A stretch of DNA of 64,000 nt from Pelodictyon phaeoclathratiforme BU-1 (lineage in GTDB: Bacteria > Bacteroidota > Chlorobiia > Chlorobiales > Chlorobiaceae). The notes beneath the pieces are model-generated. The model did not search any database. It was not told the origin of the DNA and saw only the letters and a program-made list of their open reading frames with translations. The stretch is from the NCBI RefSeq assembly GCF_000020645.1, contig NC_011060.1, forward strand, positions 122,501 through 186,500, given 5' to 3'. Both the position numbers and the translations under genes were made by a program. How positions within the stretch are numbered: the stretch's first letter is position 1; every line of letters begins with the position of its first letter. This document shows, piece by piece, positions 25,654-34,157 of the stretch.

Positions 25654-27443
25654 TAAAATTACCACGTGTCCTTATTATTGATGATCAATATGGACGGAGT
25701 CACTATTCCGGGGATGGAATGCATCCTCGAACCAGCTTTTGTATTCTTGCTGGAATGAAGGATGTTACAGGGGATATTCCATTTCCTGAGACGCTGGGTT
25801 CTCCAATTGTAGAAGCGCTTTTCTTTCGAGGACAGATTGAGAAAAACGGCGTCGTCTATAACGATCTGGATGGAACAATTGATGCCATTCGTAAAGGCTG
25901 GAAAGAGTGGCCTCGCTGGGCGATGGTCATGCTTGACTTGCAGTTCATAACTGGTCAAGTGAGGCCAGAAGGAACTGTTGAAGGTTGTGATACAGACAGA
26001 GACCCTTCCTCTTATTTTGGTCTCTCGATCCTTGACAGGATAAGATCTGAGCCCGATTTGCATGATATTCCTGTTGTGTTGCTTTCTTCGATGAACCGAA
26101 CCCCTATAGAAAAGCGATTTGCTGATTATTCGGTATGCCAGTTCCTTGATAAGGATGAGATTGATCGGCACTATGGTCGAGAGCGTATCGCCACCCTTCT
26201 GAAGGATCATGGTCTTGTCGAAGACCCGTCCGGCGAAATCATTGGCCATTCTGTGACTCTTCTTAAATGCCTGCGTGAAGCACGGATGCAAGCACGAGCC
26301 GGAGGGAAAAACATCCTTATCCTTGGTGAACGAGGCACAGGAAAGGAACTGCTCGCCAGATATATGCACAAACATTCAGGGAGAAGTGGCGAATTGGAGA
26401 TGTGTTTCCTGCAGGGTTGTCCTGAAACCCTGGTAGAGGATCTGCTTTTCGGGCACGTCAAAGGGGCCTATTCCGGGGCATCTGCAGACCAGGCAGGTGC
26501 CGCAGAGCGTGCCGATAAAGGAACTCTGTTTATTGATGAGTTTGGAGCTATTCCTCCTTCTGTTCAGACCAAATTGCTTCGCCTTCTGGGCAGCACTCGG
26601 GAAGTTCAGCGTATGGGGTCATCCAAAAAAAGGATTGTTGATCTTTTGGTTGTTCTGGCGACAAACCGCATGAACCTTCAGGTTACGGGTGATTTTCATA
26701 TGGATCTTCTTGATCGTATCAACGTTGAACACTCTGTCAAGTTGCCTGCATTAAGGGAACGTATAGAAGATATTCCGGCTTTGCTGGAGCATTTTGTTAG
26801 CAGCTATGAAGCTAAGTATAGGGATGCCCTTCAGACGGAGCCGCGTAATATTGATCCTGAGGCCATAGCTCAGATGATGGCTTATCCTTGGTATGGCAAT
26901 ATCCGCCAGTTGGAGGCAGTTGTTGCTCATGCGGTGAACCGCTTTCCGAAACTCAGGATTCTTTCAGTCAGTCATTTGTCGATACCTCAGGAGCTGACTG
27001 AAAAGCCTGTTGTGTCAAGTCCTGTAAAATCAGATGGAGGAAATTTCCGGCTCATATTTTCTGAAATCCTGTCCCAACTGGAAACAATCACATTTGATAC
27101 TTCTCCGGAAAAACGAGGAGAACTTGTTGAGGCACTGCCTAAGCTCAAGGCGGCATACTCAACCTGTGCAGCGAATATGATAAGGAGTGCATTGATTGCA
27201 ACGAGCAAGCATAATCCCGGACACCCTATGGGTCAAATTCAGATCACGCCTGCAGTGAACTTGCTCTTTGGTAACAAGAAACTCTCAGCCTCGCAATGCG
27301 CAGATGAAATAAAACGACTCTTTCGGTACTCTCCAAAATCGGTTCAACAATATTGGTCATCGGATTCTGTATTGACAGAAGCATATAATATTGCTGTGAA
27401 TTTACGGCCTAAACAAGGTGATTCTAATCAAAGAGGGAGCTGA
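25650..27443 (+). CDS. receiver-like/sigma54-type AAA+ protein without DNA-binding domain
   Basis: A 597-residue protein. Residues 1-190 form a divergent response-regulator receiver: acidic pair DD at 11-12, phospho-acceptor D96 in VMLDLQF, S146 in VVLLSS, and K168 in FLDKDE. An insertion of about 75 residues lies between the first and third strands. Residues 197-450 form a sigma54-activator AAA+ domain: Walker A GERGTGKE (226-233), GAYSGA (272-277, in place of GAFTGA), Walker B GTLFIDEFG (291-299), LATNR, DLLDRI and sensor II WYGNIRQLE. The last 140 residues are a helical domain (LLFGNKKLSASQCADEIKRLF), not a Fis-type HTH. It could activate transcription without its own DNA site, or act as a regulated ATPase effector. 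Confidence 0.85.
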   Translation: MIKLPRVLIIDDQYGRSHYSGDGMHPRTSFCILAGMKDVTGDIPFPETLGSPIVEALFFRGQIEKNGVVYNDLDGTIDAIRKGWKEWPRWAMVMLDLQFITGQVRPEGTVEGCDTDRDPSSYFGLSILDRIRSEPDLHDIPVVLLSSMNRTPIEKRFADYSVCQFLDKDEIDRHYGRERIATLLKDHGLVEDPSGEIIGHSVTLLKCLREARMQARAGGKNILILGERGTGKELLARYMHKHSGRSGELEMCFLQGCPETLVEDLLFGHVKGAYSGASADQAGAAERADKGTLFIDEFGAIPPSVQTKLLRLLGSTREVQRMGSSKKRIVDLLVVLATNRMNLQVTGDFHMDLLDRINVEHSVKLPALRERIEDIPALLEHFVSSYEAKYRDALQTEPRNIDPEAIAQMMAYPWYGNIRQLEAVVAHAVNRFPKLRILSVSHLSIPQELTEKPVVSSPVKSDGGNFRLIFSEILSQLETITFDTSPEKRGELVEALPKLKAAYSTCAANMIRSALIATSKHNPGHPMGQIQITPAVNLLFGNKKLSASQCADEIKRLFRYSPKSVQQYWSSDSVLTEAYNIAVNLRPKQGDSNQRGS

Positions 27444-27483
27444 CGTTTTTATTCGGGAAGTGTGGAGTATAGACAATAAATAT

Positions 27484-27524
27484 GTTGACAAATCATAGCT
27501 TTTGCGAAGAGACAGATTGTCTCT
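27484..27524 (+). promoter_or_regulatory. possible promoter and inverted repeat before the PRTase gene
   Basis: TTGACA at 27484-27489 is a good -35 match. About 18 bases further lies AGAGACA-GAT-TGTCTCT (27508-27524), a 7-bp inverted repeat that could be an operator. No convincing -10 was found. The 141-base gap suggests that the PRTase gene has its own promoter. Confidence 0.4.
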
Positions 27525-27584
27525 CCAAGGGCTGAATAGTCGCACGTTTTATTTTTTGCGTCCAAACGGCAATTCATATTTAAA

Positions 27585-29954
27585 ATGGATACGATTTCTG
27601 CAAATCACGAGCTTCATTACTTTATTCCCGATGAGCAGGGGGAGTCGACCTACTCTGTAAAGCTTCAAGATGAGATTGATAGGGTTCTAACAGCCATAAC
27701 AAAGAGTGGCTGTGTTTACAGGGAAATTCCTGTATTTCTTTCAAAGGATAAAAATGCTATAAAATCAATAGCAATTATTCCTTCAACATCTGAACATGCT
27801 CTAAGAGCGCTTCTCAGGCAGATACTTGATCTTGCATACGGGGAGAAAGATGGATGGTATCCATATGACCGTTACAAGATGGTATACCATAAAAAAACAT
27901 ATTTTGTTTTTTTATATGTGCCCGGTACTTCTGAAGAGTTGCTTGCTATCCTTCAGCCATTGGAGGCTATCTGTACCGAACTCTTCATTGGGAATGTTGA
28001 ACGCAGTTTCAGACTCTCTGAATTGATTACCAATATTCAAGTCCCCCCTTCGGAAAAAAAAGAACTTTCACCGCATGAACTGCGCCTTTGCATAGAACGT
28101 AGCGTATTTTCGGGGGGTGCAACTGAAATCCGGGAGCTGTTGAATAGAGAAAGTAATGCATTTCACACCGTATTGAACACGATAATGAGTATAACCGGTC
28201 TTGAATCGAGGTATCGACCGGCAATTCGTCTTCTTTTGGGTGCCGTGACAGCAGGTGAGGTTACTGTAGAGGAAGCTGCAAACGCTTTGAATCAGGATAA
28301 GAGAGTGGAAATAAAGGAGGCTATTAATGTGCTTGTTTCAGCACCGCCATTGATAGAGGATAGGGCTGTTGCAAGTTTACAGGATTATGTAAAAGGAAAA
28401 CGATGTTTGCTGATCGAGGATAAGTATAAGGAAGATGGTTGGGTTTATGTTCTGCCTCTATTGCTCAAAGGATTGGATTTTAACGTTAAATCTAACCCCA
28501 CTGGGGTTCCTGAAGAAGAGAATCTGCAAAAGTATGACTTCATCATCCTGGATCTCTATTCTTCACCTGCAAACCCATTCGGGGATAAAACGGAAGGGGA
28601 AAGTGGTCATCATCAAATCCAGACAATATCCTCTATTCCGCTGTCTGTAAGGCAAATCCTTAACAAGATTCGTGATTTGTATAAAAAGGATGGTCTCGTG
28701 AAAACATATATTCCTAATGTCATTATCTTTTCTGCTGACAGAAGTGGCGTATGTGTAAGAACAATGCTGACGGATTTAGGATGTATCGACTACTTCTTCA
28801 AGGAACCCTTTGACGGGGTACATAAAGGGCAGTTTTACTCAACCTTCAAGAATTGCATCGTTAATGCGATGATGGCATCAACTGCGCGGGTATGTGGATA
28901 TGTAAATCGTGAATATGGATGGACGGTTTTTGATGAATGGATAAGGCAGTTTACTCCATCGGATCGGCCAACTGTATTGAGGTTTATGAAACACTTTCGT
29001 TACTACTCTGCATTTGATATTATTAATTTACTCGATATATTTTTTAAGGAAAAAACTCGATATGACTCCTCAGGCAAAAAAGTAATTTCGGGTCTATTAC
29101 CGATTCACTTACCTGCGGATGAAACGCTTCTCATTTCGTATTTAGGTCGATTGAATAAGTCTGGGCCAGCTACTGTATCTATTTTCAGCAAGGCCAAGTG
29201 GTTTAGAGACGACTTATTAGGTGCTGAAAAGCCGGTTATGGTTACCTATGATGATCTTCCGAAAAAGATATCAGAAAGGTTGGATAAGCGGGGTTTTGCT
29301 AATGTTATTATACTGGATGATGTTGTCATGTCCGGTGGTCAGATACAAAATTATTTATGGAAGTTTATCCAACGCCATTTTAGTGCTAAAATTAATAATA
29401 GAGAAAAGCCAATAAATCTTTGTGTGATCAGTGTTATTGGTGTTGATGTGGATAAAATTATGGGTATCGACAGGAATGGGGATGTTGTCGTAAAAATCTG
29501 TAAGGATTCTCATCATAAACTATATGACAGTTGTAATTGTAAAGAAACTATTACAATTCCAATTCATTTTATAGACAAGCATAAGGGTGTAATAAAAATT
29601 TGTGAGGAAATAACGGCAAATCAGGGTCTTGATTATTGGAGCAAAGTAGAAAGGGTATTACAAACATACACAGGTATATCTGAGCCTCGAAAAAAAGAAC
29701 GTCAATGTGATTTTGAACCTCTTGGCTGGAAAGATTGCGGCGCTCTTGTAGCGACCTATTCAAATGTGCCAGGAAATAGTTTGCCTATAATTTGGGGCGA
29801 TAGACGGGATAATAATGATAACCCGTTGTGGACTCCATTGCATCGACGATATTTTAATCCATGGATTGAAGGCGATGGCAAAGATGACCAGATATGTAAA
29901 AAAAATACTGAGCCATGTCCCTTGAAGATTCCTTGTGGTCGCGCAAAACATTAG
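27585..29954 (+). CDS. receiver-like/phosphoribosyltransferase fusion protein
   Basis: A 789-residue cytoplasmic protein in three parts. Residues 1-265 are an unrecognised alpha/beta region. Residues 270-430 resemble a receiver domain: CLLIEDK (acidic pair 278-279), FIILDLYSS (D323), IIFSADRSG (S383) and YFFKEP (K406). Residues 435-789 form a phosphoribosyltransferase-like domain with the PRPP-loop pattern VIILDDVVMSGGQI (574-587). A Cys/His-rich insert (DSHHKLYDSCNCKET) follows, then a conserved-looking end GDRRDNNDNPLWTPLHRRYF. Such PRTase domains without a biosynthetic context are linked to predicted NTP-dependent conflict systems, where they might make or modify a nucleotide signal. Its partners are the receiver-AAA+ gene and the two small genes upstream. 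Function is inferred only. Confidence 0.8.
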   Translation: MDTISANHELHYFIPDEQGESTYSVKLQDEIDRVLTAITKSGCVYREIPVFLSKDKNAIKSIAIIPSTSEHALRALLRQILDLAYGEKDGWYPYDRYKMVYHKKTYFVFLYVPGTSEELLAILQPLEAICTELFIGNVERSFRLSELITNIQVPPSEKKELSPHELRLCIERSVFSGGATEIRELLNRESNAFHTVLNTIMSITGLESRYRPAIRLLLGAVTAGEVTVEEAANALNQDKRVEIKEAINVLVSAPPLIEDRAVASLQDYVKGKRCLLIEDKYKEDGWVYVLPLLLKGLDFNVKSNPTGVPEEENLQKYDFIILDLYSSPANPFGDKTEGESGHHQIQTISSIPLSVRQILNKIRDLYKKDGLVKTYIPNVIIFSADRSGVCVRTMLTDLGCIDYFFKEPFDGVHKGQFYSTFKNCIVNAMMASTARVCGYVNREYGWTVFDEWIRQFTPSDRPTVLRFMKHFRYYSAFDIINLLDIFFKEKTRYDSSGKKVISGLLPIHLPADETLLISYLGRLNKSGPATVSIFSKAKWFRDDLLGAEKPVMVTYDDLPKKISERLDKRGFANVIILDDVVMSGGQIQNYLWKFIQRHFSAKINNREKPINLCVISVIGVDVDKIMGIDRNGDVVVKICKDSHHKLYDSCNCKETITIPIHFIDKHKGVIKICEEITANQGLDYWSKVERVLQTYTGISEPRKKERQCDFEPLGWKDCGALVATYSNVPGNSLPIIWGDRRDNNDNPLWTPLHRRYFNPWIEGDGKDDQICKKNTEPCPLKIPCGRAKH

Positions 29955-30110
29955 CTCACTGGAAATCTGGTGCTTGGTGCAGGCTTTCTGATTAAGGGCA
30001 CGGCGCGAATAGAAACCTCCGGTTCTGATTTTGACCTGATCAAAGCAAAATTTGCATGGGCACGTGCAGTAATGGCAGTAACAGCCAGTTCCATTGAACA
30101 GACGTTGTAG
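29955..30110 (+). pseudogene. C-terminal fragment of a PPOX-class flavin-binding protein
   Basis: After the PRTase stop the plus strand reads LVLGAGFLIKGTARIETSGSDFDLIKAKFAWARAVMAVTASSIEQTL and a stop. This is the typical end of pyridoxamine 5'-phosphate oxidase-like flavin-binding proteins (GKGFLxKGTAxIxxSGxxFD, KFxWARAVxxVTxxSxEQTL). The frame is closed by a TAG just before it, so the first two thirds are missing. Confidence 0.7.
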
Positions 30111-30241
30111 GGTAGCGCTATACTATGTTCCCGACGCGGACGGGACATCGTCTGTCGTTGCATTTTGACTCCATATTCCGGTATCAATGGTCTGAGATCA
30201 GGGCCGCTTATGCGAATCCAAGCCAGACGGCAAGCGCCCGG

Positions 30242-30460
30242 TTATAGGGATGCTTCCCAACCTTCGCGGTCTGCGGCTGCATCAAGAAACGTAAGTAGTT
30301 ATTTTTCAAGGGGATCATGTTTGACCAGCAGAGATTGCCGCCTGCACTCTTCCGCAAAACCGGAGTGACGTGTATCGGGAACCCATATCTGTATCGGCCG
30401 CATTCCTTCCATGCGTAACTTCTCCCTGTACTTTTGCACCCATTCAAGAACTCTGCCCAT
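30242..30460 (-). pseudogene. MazE-family antitoxin with an in-frame stop
   Basis: ATG at 30460 gives MGRVLEWVQKYREKLRMEGMRPIQIWVPDTRHSGFAEECRRQSLLVKHDPLEK, a premature TAA (complement at 30299-30301), then LLTFLDAAADREGWEASL and the natural stop at 30242. RxxGxRPxQIWVPDTRxxGFAEECRRQ is the signature of one MazE-like antitoxin family. The partner toxin, normally directly downstream, is not found; the following 130 bases belong to the PPOX fragment in the other direction. A 54-residue truncated antitoxin might still be made. Between 30461 and 30723 no other gene is seen. Confidence 0.72.
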
Positions 30461-30490
30461 CTCTCTCCTTGTTCATTCTTCGTTATATTT

Positions 30491-30502
30491 GTTACTGGTA
30501 AC
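30491..30502. promoter_or_regulatory. 12-bp palindrome upstream of the MazE-like gene
   Basis: GTTACTGGTAAC, inverted 5-bp arms around TG, lies 31 bases upstream of the antitoxin start. This is a plausible autoregulatory operator. It is short, so chance is possible. Confidence 0.35.
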
Positions 30503-30723
30503 GTGTGCAACAAAAGTGTTTCATGCAACAATATTTTATCCGGAGCAGGTGACCCAGCGCTGTGCAATGGATTTTATGAGTGATAATTCTGGCTGAAGGC
30601 AGTCAATGAGGAATAGGGTGTTTTTTACTTGTCGATTAAAATGCCTTGTATTTTTATATCATAAAGTCATAATTTGCCTTGTAATTCAAAATAGTTGCTG
30701 TTTTGCCACCTTAATCATGGTAC

Positions 30724-32031
30724 ATGCTTCGATTTATTGATAACGATCTTCGGTGCTGGCAGGAAAGTTCACGCCGCAAACCTCTCATCCTCCGGGGTGC
30801 TCGTCAGGTTGGTAAAACCTGGTCACTCAAAGAGTTTGGAAAAAACCGGTTTGAATCTCTTGCTCTCGTCGATCTTGAGCGAAATCAGCCCCTTCGCAAG
30901 CTCTTCGATGGCGACCTGAAGGTAACGCGCATCTGCTCCGACCTTGAAGTTCTCCTCCAGCAGAAGATCACACCGGGAAAAACGCTGCTCTTTTTTGATG
31001 AGATACAGGCCTGTCCTCGTGCCATAACCGCCCTGCGCTATTTTTATGAGGAGATGCCGGAACTGCATGTCATTGCAGCCGGTTCGCTCCTTGAATTTGC
31101 GCTTGAAGAGAGTTCCTTCCCTGTGGGCAGGGTTCAGTTTCTCAATCTCTACCCGCTTTGTTTTGCTGAATATCTGGAGGCAATCGGCAACGGCGCTGCG
31201 GCAACGGCTGTTCTGGGCAATCCGGCTGAAATATCACCCGCAGTGCATGAGCTGCTGCGCGAGGAGCTGAAACGTTATTTCTTTATCGGGGGAATGCCTG
31301 CGGCTGTCAAGGCATATCTTGAAAAACAATCATTGCGTGACGCCTTTGAGGTACAACAGGAGATTGCCGAGTCATACAGGATGGACTTTGCCAAATATAC
31401 TCCCAGGGTTGACCGCTTCTGTCTAGATTCGGTCTTTACCTCCCTGTCGCAGCATATCGGAAAACAGATCAAATATGCACGCCTTGGTGAAGGGTACAGC
31501 AATCCGACACTGAAAAAAGCATTCGATGCCTTGTGCCTTGCTCAGGTAGCCCGAAGGATACCCTCGGCCGAACCATCAGGGCTTCCTTTAGGGGCAACTG
31601 CTTCGGCCAAATCATTCAAGGCGCTCATGCTCGATATTGGATTGATGCGCTACCTTTCCGGTATGCCGAATGATATTGAGTATGCAAAAAGCGATCTGCT
31701 CGCTATTTACCGGGGAGCTATGGCAGAACAGTTTATCGGACAGGAGATGCTGGTGGCTCAGCAGGGCTGCCTTTATTACTGGGACCGACAAGCCAAAAGC
31801 AGTTCGGCTGAAGTTGATTATCTGGCTGTTCTGGATGGCAAGATTCATCCGGTTGAGGTAAAAAGCGGGGCCACCGGTAGCTTGAGGAGCCTGCATCTCT
31901 TTCTTGCTTCGTACCCGGAGTGTGGCAAAGCACTGGTCTTTTCCGATCGCCCATATGCAGATTTTCCAGAGCAAAAAATCACATTCCTGCCGCTTTACAG
32001 CGCATTTGCTGCCACAACGTCACGACAATGA
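30724..32031 (+). CDS. AAA+ ATPase with DUF4143 domain
   Basis: A complete 435-residue AAA_14/DUF4143 protein: Walker A GARQVGKTW (about 25-33), Walker B LLFFDEIQACP, sensor HVIAAGSLLEFAL. The DUF4143 half includes RYFFIGGMPAAVKAYLE, YRMDFAKYTPRVD and the PDDEXK-like segment SSSAEVDYLAVLDGKIHPVEVKSG. It belongs to a different branch from the ATPase at 19.3 kb (ExMPELHVIAAGSLL type). It has its own upstream region of about 260 bases. The gene ends 10 bases before the convergent ParE-type toxin gene. Confidence 0.9.
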   Translation: MLRFIDNDLRCWQESSRRKPLILRGARQVGKTWSLKEFGKNRFESLALVDLERNQPLRKLFDGDLKVTRICSDLEVLLQQKITPGKTLLFFDEIQACPRAITALRYFYEEMPELHVIAAGSLLEFALEESSFPVGRVQFLNLYPLCFAEYLEAIGNGAAATAVLGNPAEISPAVHELLREELKRYFFIGGMPAAVKAYLEKQSLRDAFEVQQEIAESYRMDFAKYTPRVDRFCLDSVFTSLSQHIGKQIKYARLGEGYSNPTLKKAFDALCLAQVARRIPSAEPSGLPLGATASAKSFKALMLDIGLMRYLSGMPNDIEYAKSDLLAIYRGAMAEQFIGQEMLVAQQGCLYYWDRQAKSSSAEVDYLAVLDGKIHPVEVKSGATGSLRSLHLFLASYPECGKALVFSDRPYADFPEQKITFLPLYSAFAATTSRQ

Positions 32032-32041
32032 GGGGCTCGCT

Positions 32042-32332
32042 CTACGTTCTCTTTTCTTTGCTGTGCCAGACACGAACAATAACGATGGTATCGTTTTTGT
32101 TCCACATATAGCGAAGAACGAAAGCTCCGGCACTAAAAGATATGAACCATTCGCGTCTGCCAGTGTCATCGTCCATTGGGCGTCCAATGTCGGGCATTGA
32201 TTCCAGAAAACCCGCACCCTCCAGAATGGCTCGTGCTGCTCGTGCTGCCGCATCGGGGTTTATTTCGTACAGAAACGCATGAAGCCGCTCCACATCGGCT
32301 AATGCTTCTGGAAGCCATTTTATGTTGGGCAA
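32042..32332 (-). CDS. ParE/RelE-type toxin
   Basis: A small toxin of the RelE/ParE superfamily, about 96 residues from the TTG at 32332: LPNIKWLPEALADVERLHAFLYEINPDAAARAARAI, ESMPDIGRPMDD, GRREWFISFSAGAFVLRYMW, IVIVRVWHSKEKR. The ending matches ParE proteins that act on gyrase, though the target cannot be read from the sequence. The preferred start overlaps the antitoxin gene by 13 bases; an earlier start (32368) is less likely. It is the second gene of the pair. Confidence 0.87.
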   Translation of the reverse strand: MPNIKWLPEALADVERLHAFLYEINPDAAARAARAILEGAGFLESMPDIGRPMDDDTGRREWFISFSAGAFVLRYMWNKNDTIVIVRVWHSKEKRT

Positions 32333-32589
32333 GATGTCACCTTCCCTTGCGCCAGATTTTCCATCCAAGCAGCAGCTTTTTCATGGGGTACAGCTACGCC
32401 GGTTAATTGATACCGTTCCCAACGCTCCATATCCTCGCGCTTTTCTTGCTCGTAATGCTCTTCGCGATCAAGGAATGTTTCGATTGCTTTGCACATGAGC
32501 CAGTGTGGCGATCTGTCGCGGATACGAGCCAAAGCTGCAAGCCGTTGCCGGGTGGTGTCGTCCAACTTGACGCCTTTTGTTTGTGACAT
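32320..32589 (-). CDS. ribbon-helix-helix antitoxin of the ParE pair
   Basis: An 89-residue antitoxin starting MSQTKGVKLDDTTRQRLAALARIRDRSPHWLMCKAIETFLDREEHYEQEKRED. The first 45 residues form a CopG/RHH DNA-binding fold, and the acidic, Trp-containing tail would wrap the toxin. GGAG lies 9 bases before the ATG at 32589. The gene precedes and overlaps its toxin gene, the usual order for such pairs. Confidence 0.87.
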   Translation of the reverse strand: MSQTKGVKLDDTTRQRLAALARIRDRSPHWLMCKAIETFLDREEHYEQEKREDMERWERYQLTGVAVPHEKAAAWMENLAQGKVTSCPT

Positions 32590-32729
32590 AACCACATCTC
32601 CTTTTTGTACAAGGTAACACTTATTGCAATCTTTGGCAACCCTCTTTAGTCAGAGTATTCTGGCGGCTATTTTTGTTTGTGGCGCCTCTCTGGAAAAAAT
32701 GTTTTTGTTTTTATATAACTGATATTATA

Positions 32730-32739
32730 TTGATATCAA
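32730..32739. promoter_or_regulatory. palindrome upstream of the Rrf2 regulator
   Basis: TTGATATCAA lies 15 bases before the start of the Rrf2 gene, inside the longer symmetric GATAT-N7-ATATC (32721-32737). It is a plausible site for autoregulation by the Rrf2 protein and, through it, of the hcp cluster. Confidence 0.45.
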
Positions 32740-32754
32740 TTAAAAGAATCAACG

Positions 32755-33219
32755 ATGAAAGTACTGACCAAGAATACGGATTACGCGATACGGGCATTGC
32801 TGGCGCTTGCTGCAAGGAAGGGGAGCTATGTGTCTGCCAGGTCTATTGCGACGGAGCACGATATCCCGTACCAGTTTTTGCGTGGCCTTTTGCAGGAGAT
32901 GATTCGCCACGATCTGATTGTTTCAAAAGAGGGTGTTCAGGGAGGCTTTATGATGAAAAAGGATCCGGATACTATCAGCGTAACGCAACTGATTGAAATT
33001 TTTCAGGGCAAGGTGCAGATGTCGGAGTGCATGTTCCGCAAGCAGATTTGTGGCAATCGTGCGCGTTGTGTGCTGCGTCATGAGATCATGCGTATTGAAC
33101 AGGTTGTCCAGAGCGAGTTTGAAAAGGTGACCATCGGCAAGCTGATGCGTGACCTTCAGGCGGCAAATCAGGTGAAACCCCCATCAGTAGACCTTGAGCA
33201 GGAAATGTTGAACCCATAA
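32755..33219 (+). CDS. Rrf2-family iron-sulfur regulator
   Basis: A 154-residue Rrf2 transcription factor. The winged helix is clear (MKVLTKNTDYAIRALLALAARKGSYVSARSIATEHDIPYQFLRGLLQEM and GVQGGFMMKKDPDTISV). Three cysteines at about 93, 99 and 105 (C-x5-C-x5-C in CMFRKQICGNRARC) are the usual Fe-S ligands of NsrR/IscR-like proteins. It is followed, at 12 bases, by a ferredoxin gene and then by hcp. It most likely senses nitric oxide or redox state and controls this cluster. Confidence 0.92.
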   Translation: MKVLTKNTDYAIRALLALAARKGSYVSARSIATEHDIPYQFLRGLLQEMIRHDLIVSKEGVQGGFMMKKDPDTISVTQLIEIFQGKVQMSECMFRKQICGNRARCVLRHEIMRIEQVVQSEFEKVTIGKLMRDLQAANQVKPPSVDLEQEMLNP

Positions 33220-33231
33220 CAGGAGCGATAA

Positions 33232-34125
33232 ATGCAACGACAGATTATTACGATAGATGAAAAAAAATGTACCGGATGCGGTGATTGTATTCCGGGTTGT
33301 CCTGAAGGGGCCTTGCAGGTGATCGATGGCAAAGCCCGCCTCATCAGCGACCTTTTTTGTGATGGACTTGGAGCTTGTATCGGCCATTGTCCGACCGGAG
33401 CGATGAACATTGTCAGCCGTGAAGCCGAAGCGTATGACGAAAAGCGTGTCATGCATGAGAGTATTGTAAAAGGCGGGGCCAATGTTATTGCCGCTCATCT
33501 GCGTCATCTTATGGATCATGGCCAGAATGAATTCGTTGGGCAGGCGCTTGAATATCTCGAAGAGCAGGGAATTGCCAACCCGCTGGAATGTGGAGCCGTT
33601 TCCCAGACGGAAACCCGGCACGCCAATGCAGGGCAGCAGCACGCTCCGCATGCTGGAGGATGTCCTGGCAGCAGGACAATTGATTTCAACGCTAATGGCA
33701 AAACGGAAGCGGCTGTTGCCGCCATGCCCGGCGCACCGGTTCAAAGTGCACTTCGCCAGTGGCCGATTCAGCTTCACCTTGTTTCTCCGCAGGCGCCCTG
33801 TTTCGAGCGTTCCGATCTGTTGCTTGCTGCCGACTGTGCAGCGTTTGCTGTCGGCGACTTTCACGGAAAGTTCATGCAGGGCAAAAGCCTTGCGATTGCC
33901 TGTCCGAAACTTGATTCGGGGATGGAGATCTACGTTGAGAAACTTGCCGCCATGATTGACTTGTCGCATATCAACACCATTACCGTCGCTATCATGGAGG
34001 TGCCTTGCTGTGGAGGACTCATGTCGATTGTTGCTGAAGCACAGCGGAGGGCTTCGCGCAAGGTGCCGGTGAAAAAGGTGGTGATCAGCCTGCAGGGCGA
34101 GACCCTGTCGGAAGAGTGGGTTTGA
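33232..34125 (+). CDS. 4Fe-4S ferredoxin-domain protein of the hcp cluster
   Basis: A 297-residue protein with an N-terminal two-cluster ferredoxin domain: CTGCGDCIPGCPEGAL (first cluster) and CDGLGACIGHCPTGAM (second, with an unusual C-x5-C-x3-C spacing). A linker rich in Ala, His and Gly follows (about 95-175). The C-terminal domain contains FERSDLLLAADCAAFAVGDFH, CPKLDSGMEIYVEKLA and VPCCGGLMSIV. The same layout is found beside hcp in other anaerobes, and the protein probably donates electrons to Hcp. It lies between the Rrf2 regulator and a TPR gene. Confidence 0.88.
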   Translation: MQRQIITIDEKKCTGCGDCIPGCPEGALQVIDGKARLISDLFCDGLGACIGHCPTGAMNIVSREAEAYDEKRVMHESIVKGGANVIAAHLRHLMDHGQNEFVGQALEYLEEQGIANPLECGAVSQTETRHANAGQQHAPHAGGCPGSRTIDFNANGKTEAAVAAMPGAPVQSALRQWPIQLHLVSPQAPCFERSDLLLAADCAAFAVGDFHGKFMQGKSLAIACPKLDSGMEIYVEKLAAMIDLSHINTITVAIMEVPCCGGLMSIVAEAQRRASRKVPVKKVVISLQGETLSEEWV

Positions 34126-34157
34126 AGTGATTTGATCGGAGTGCGGCACTTATACTG

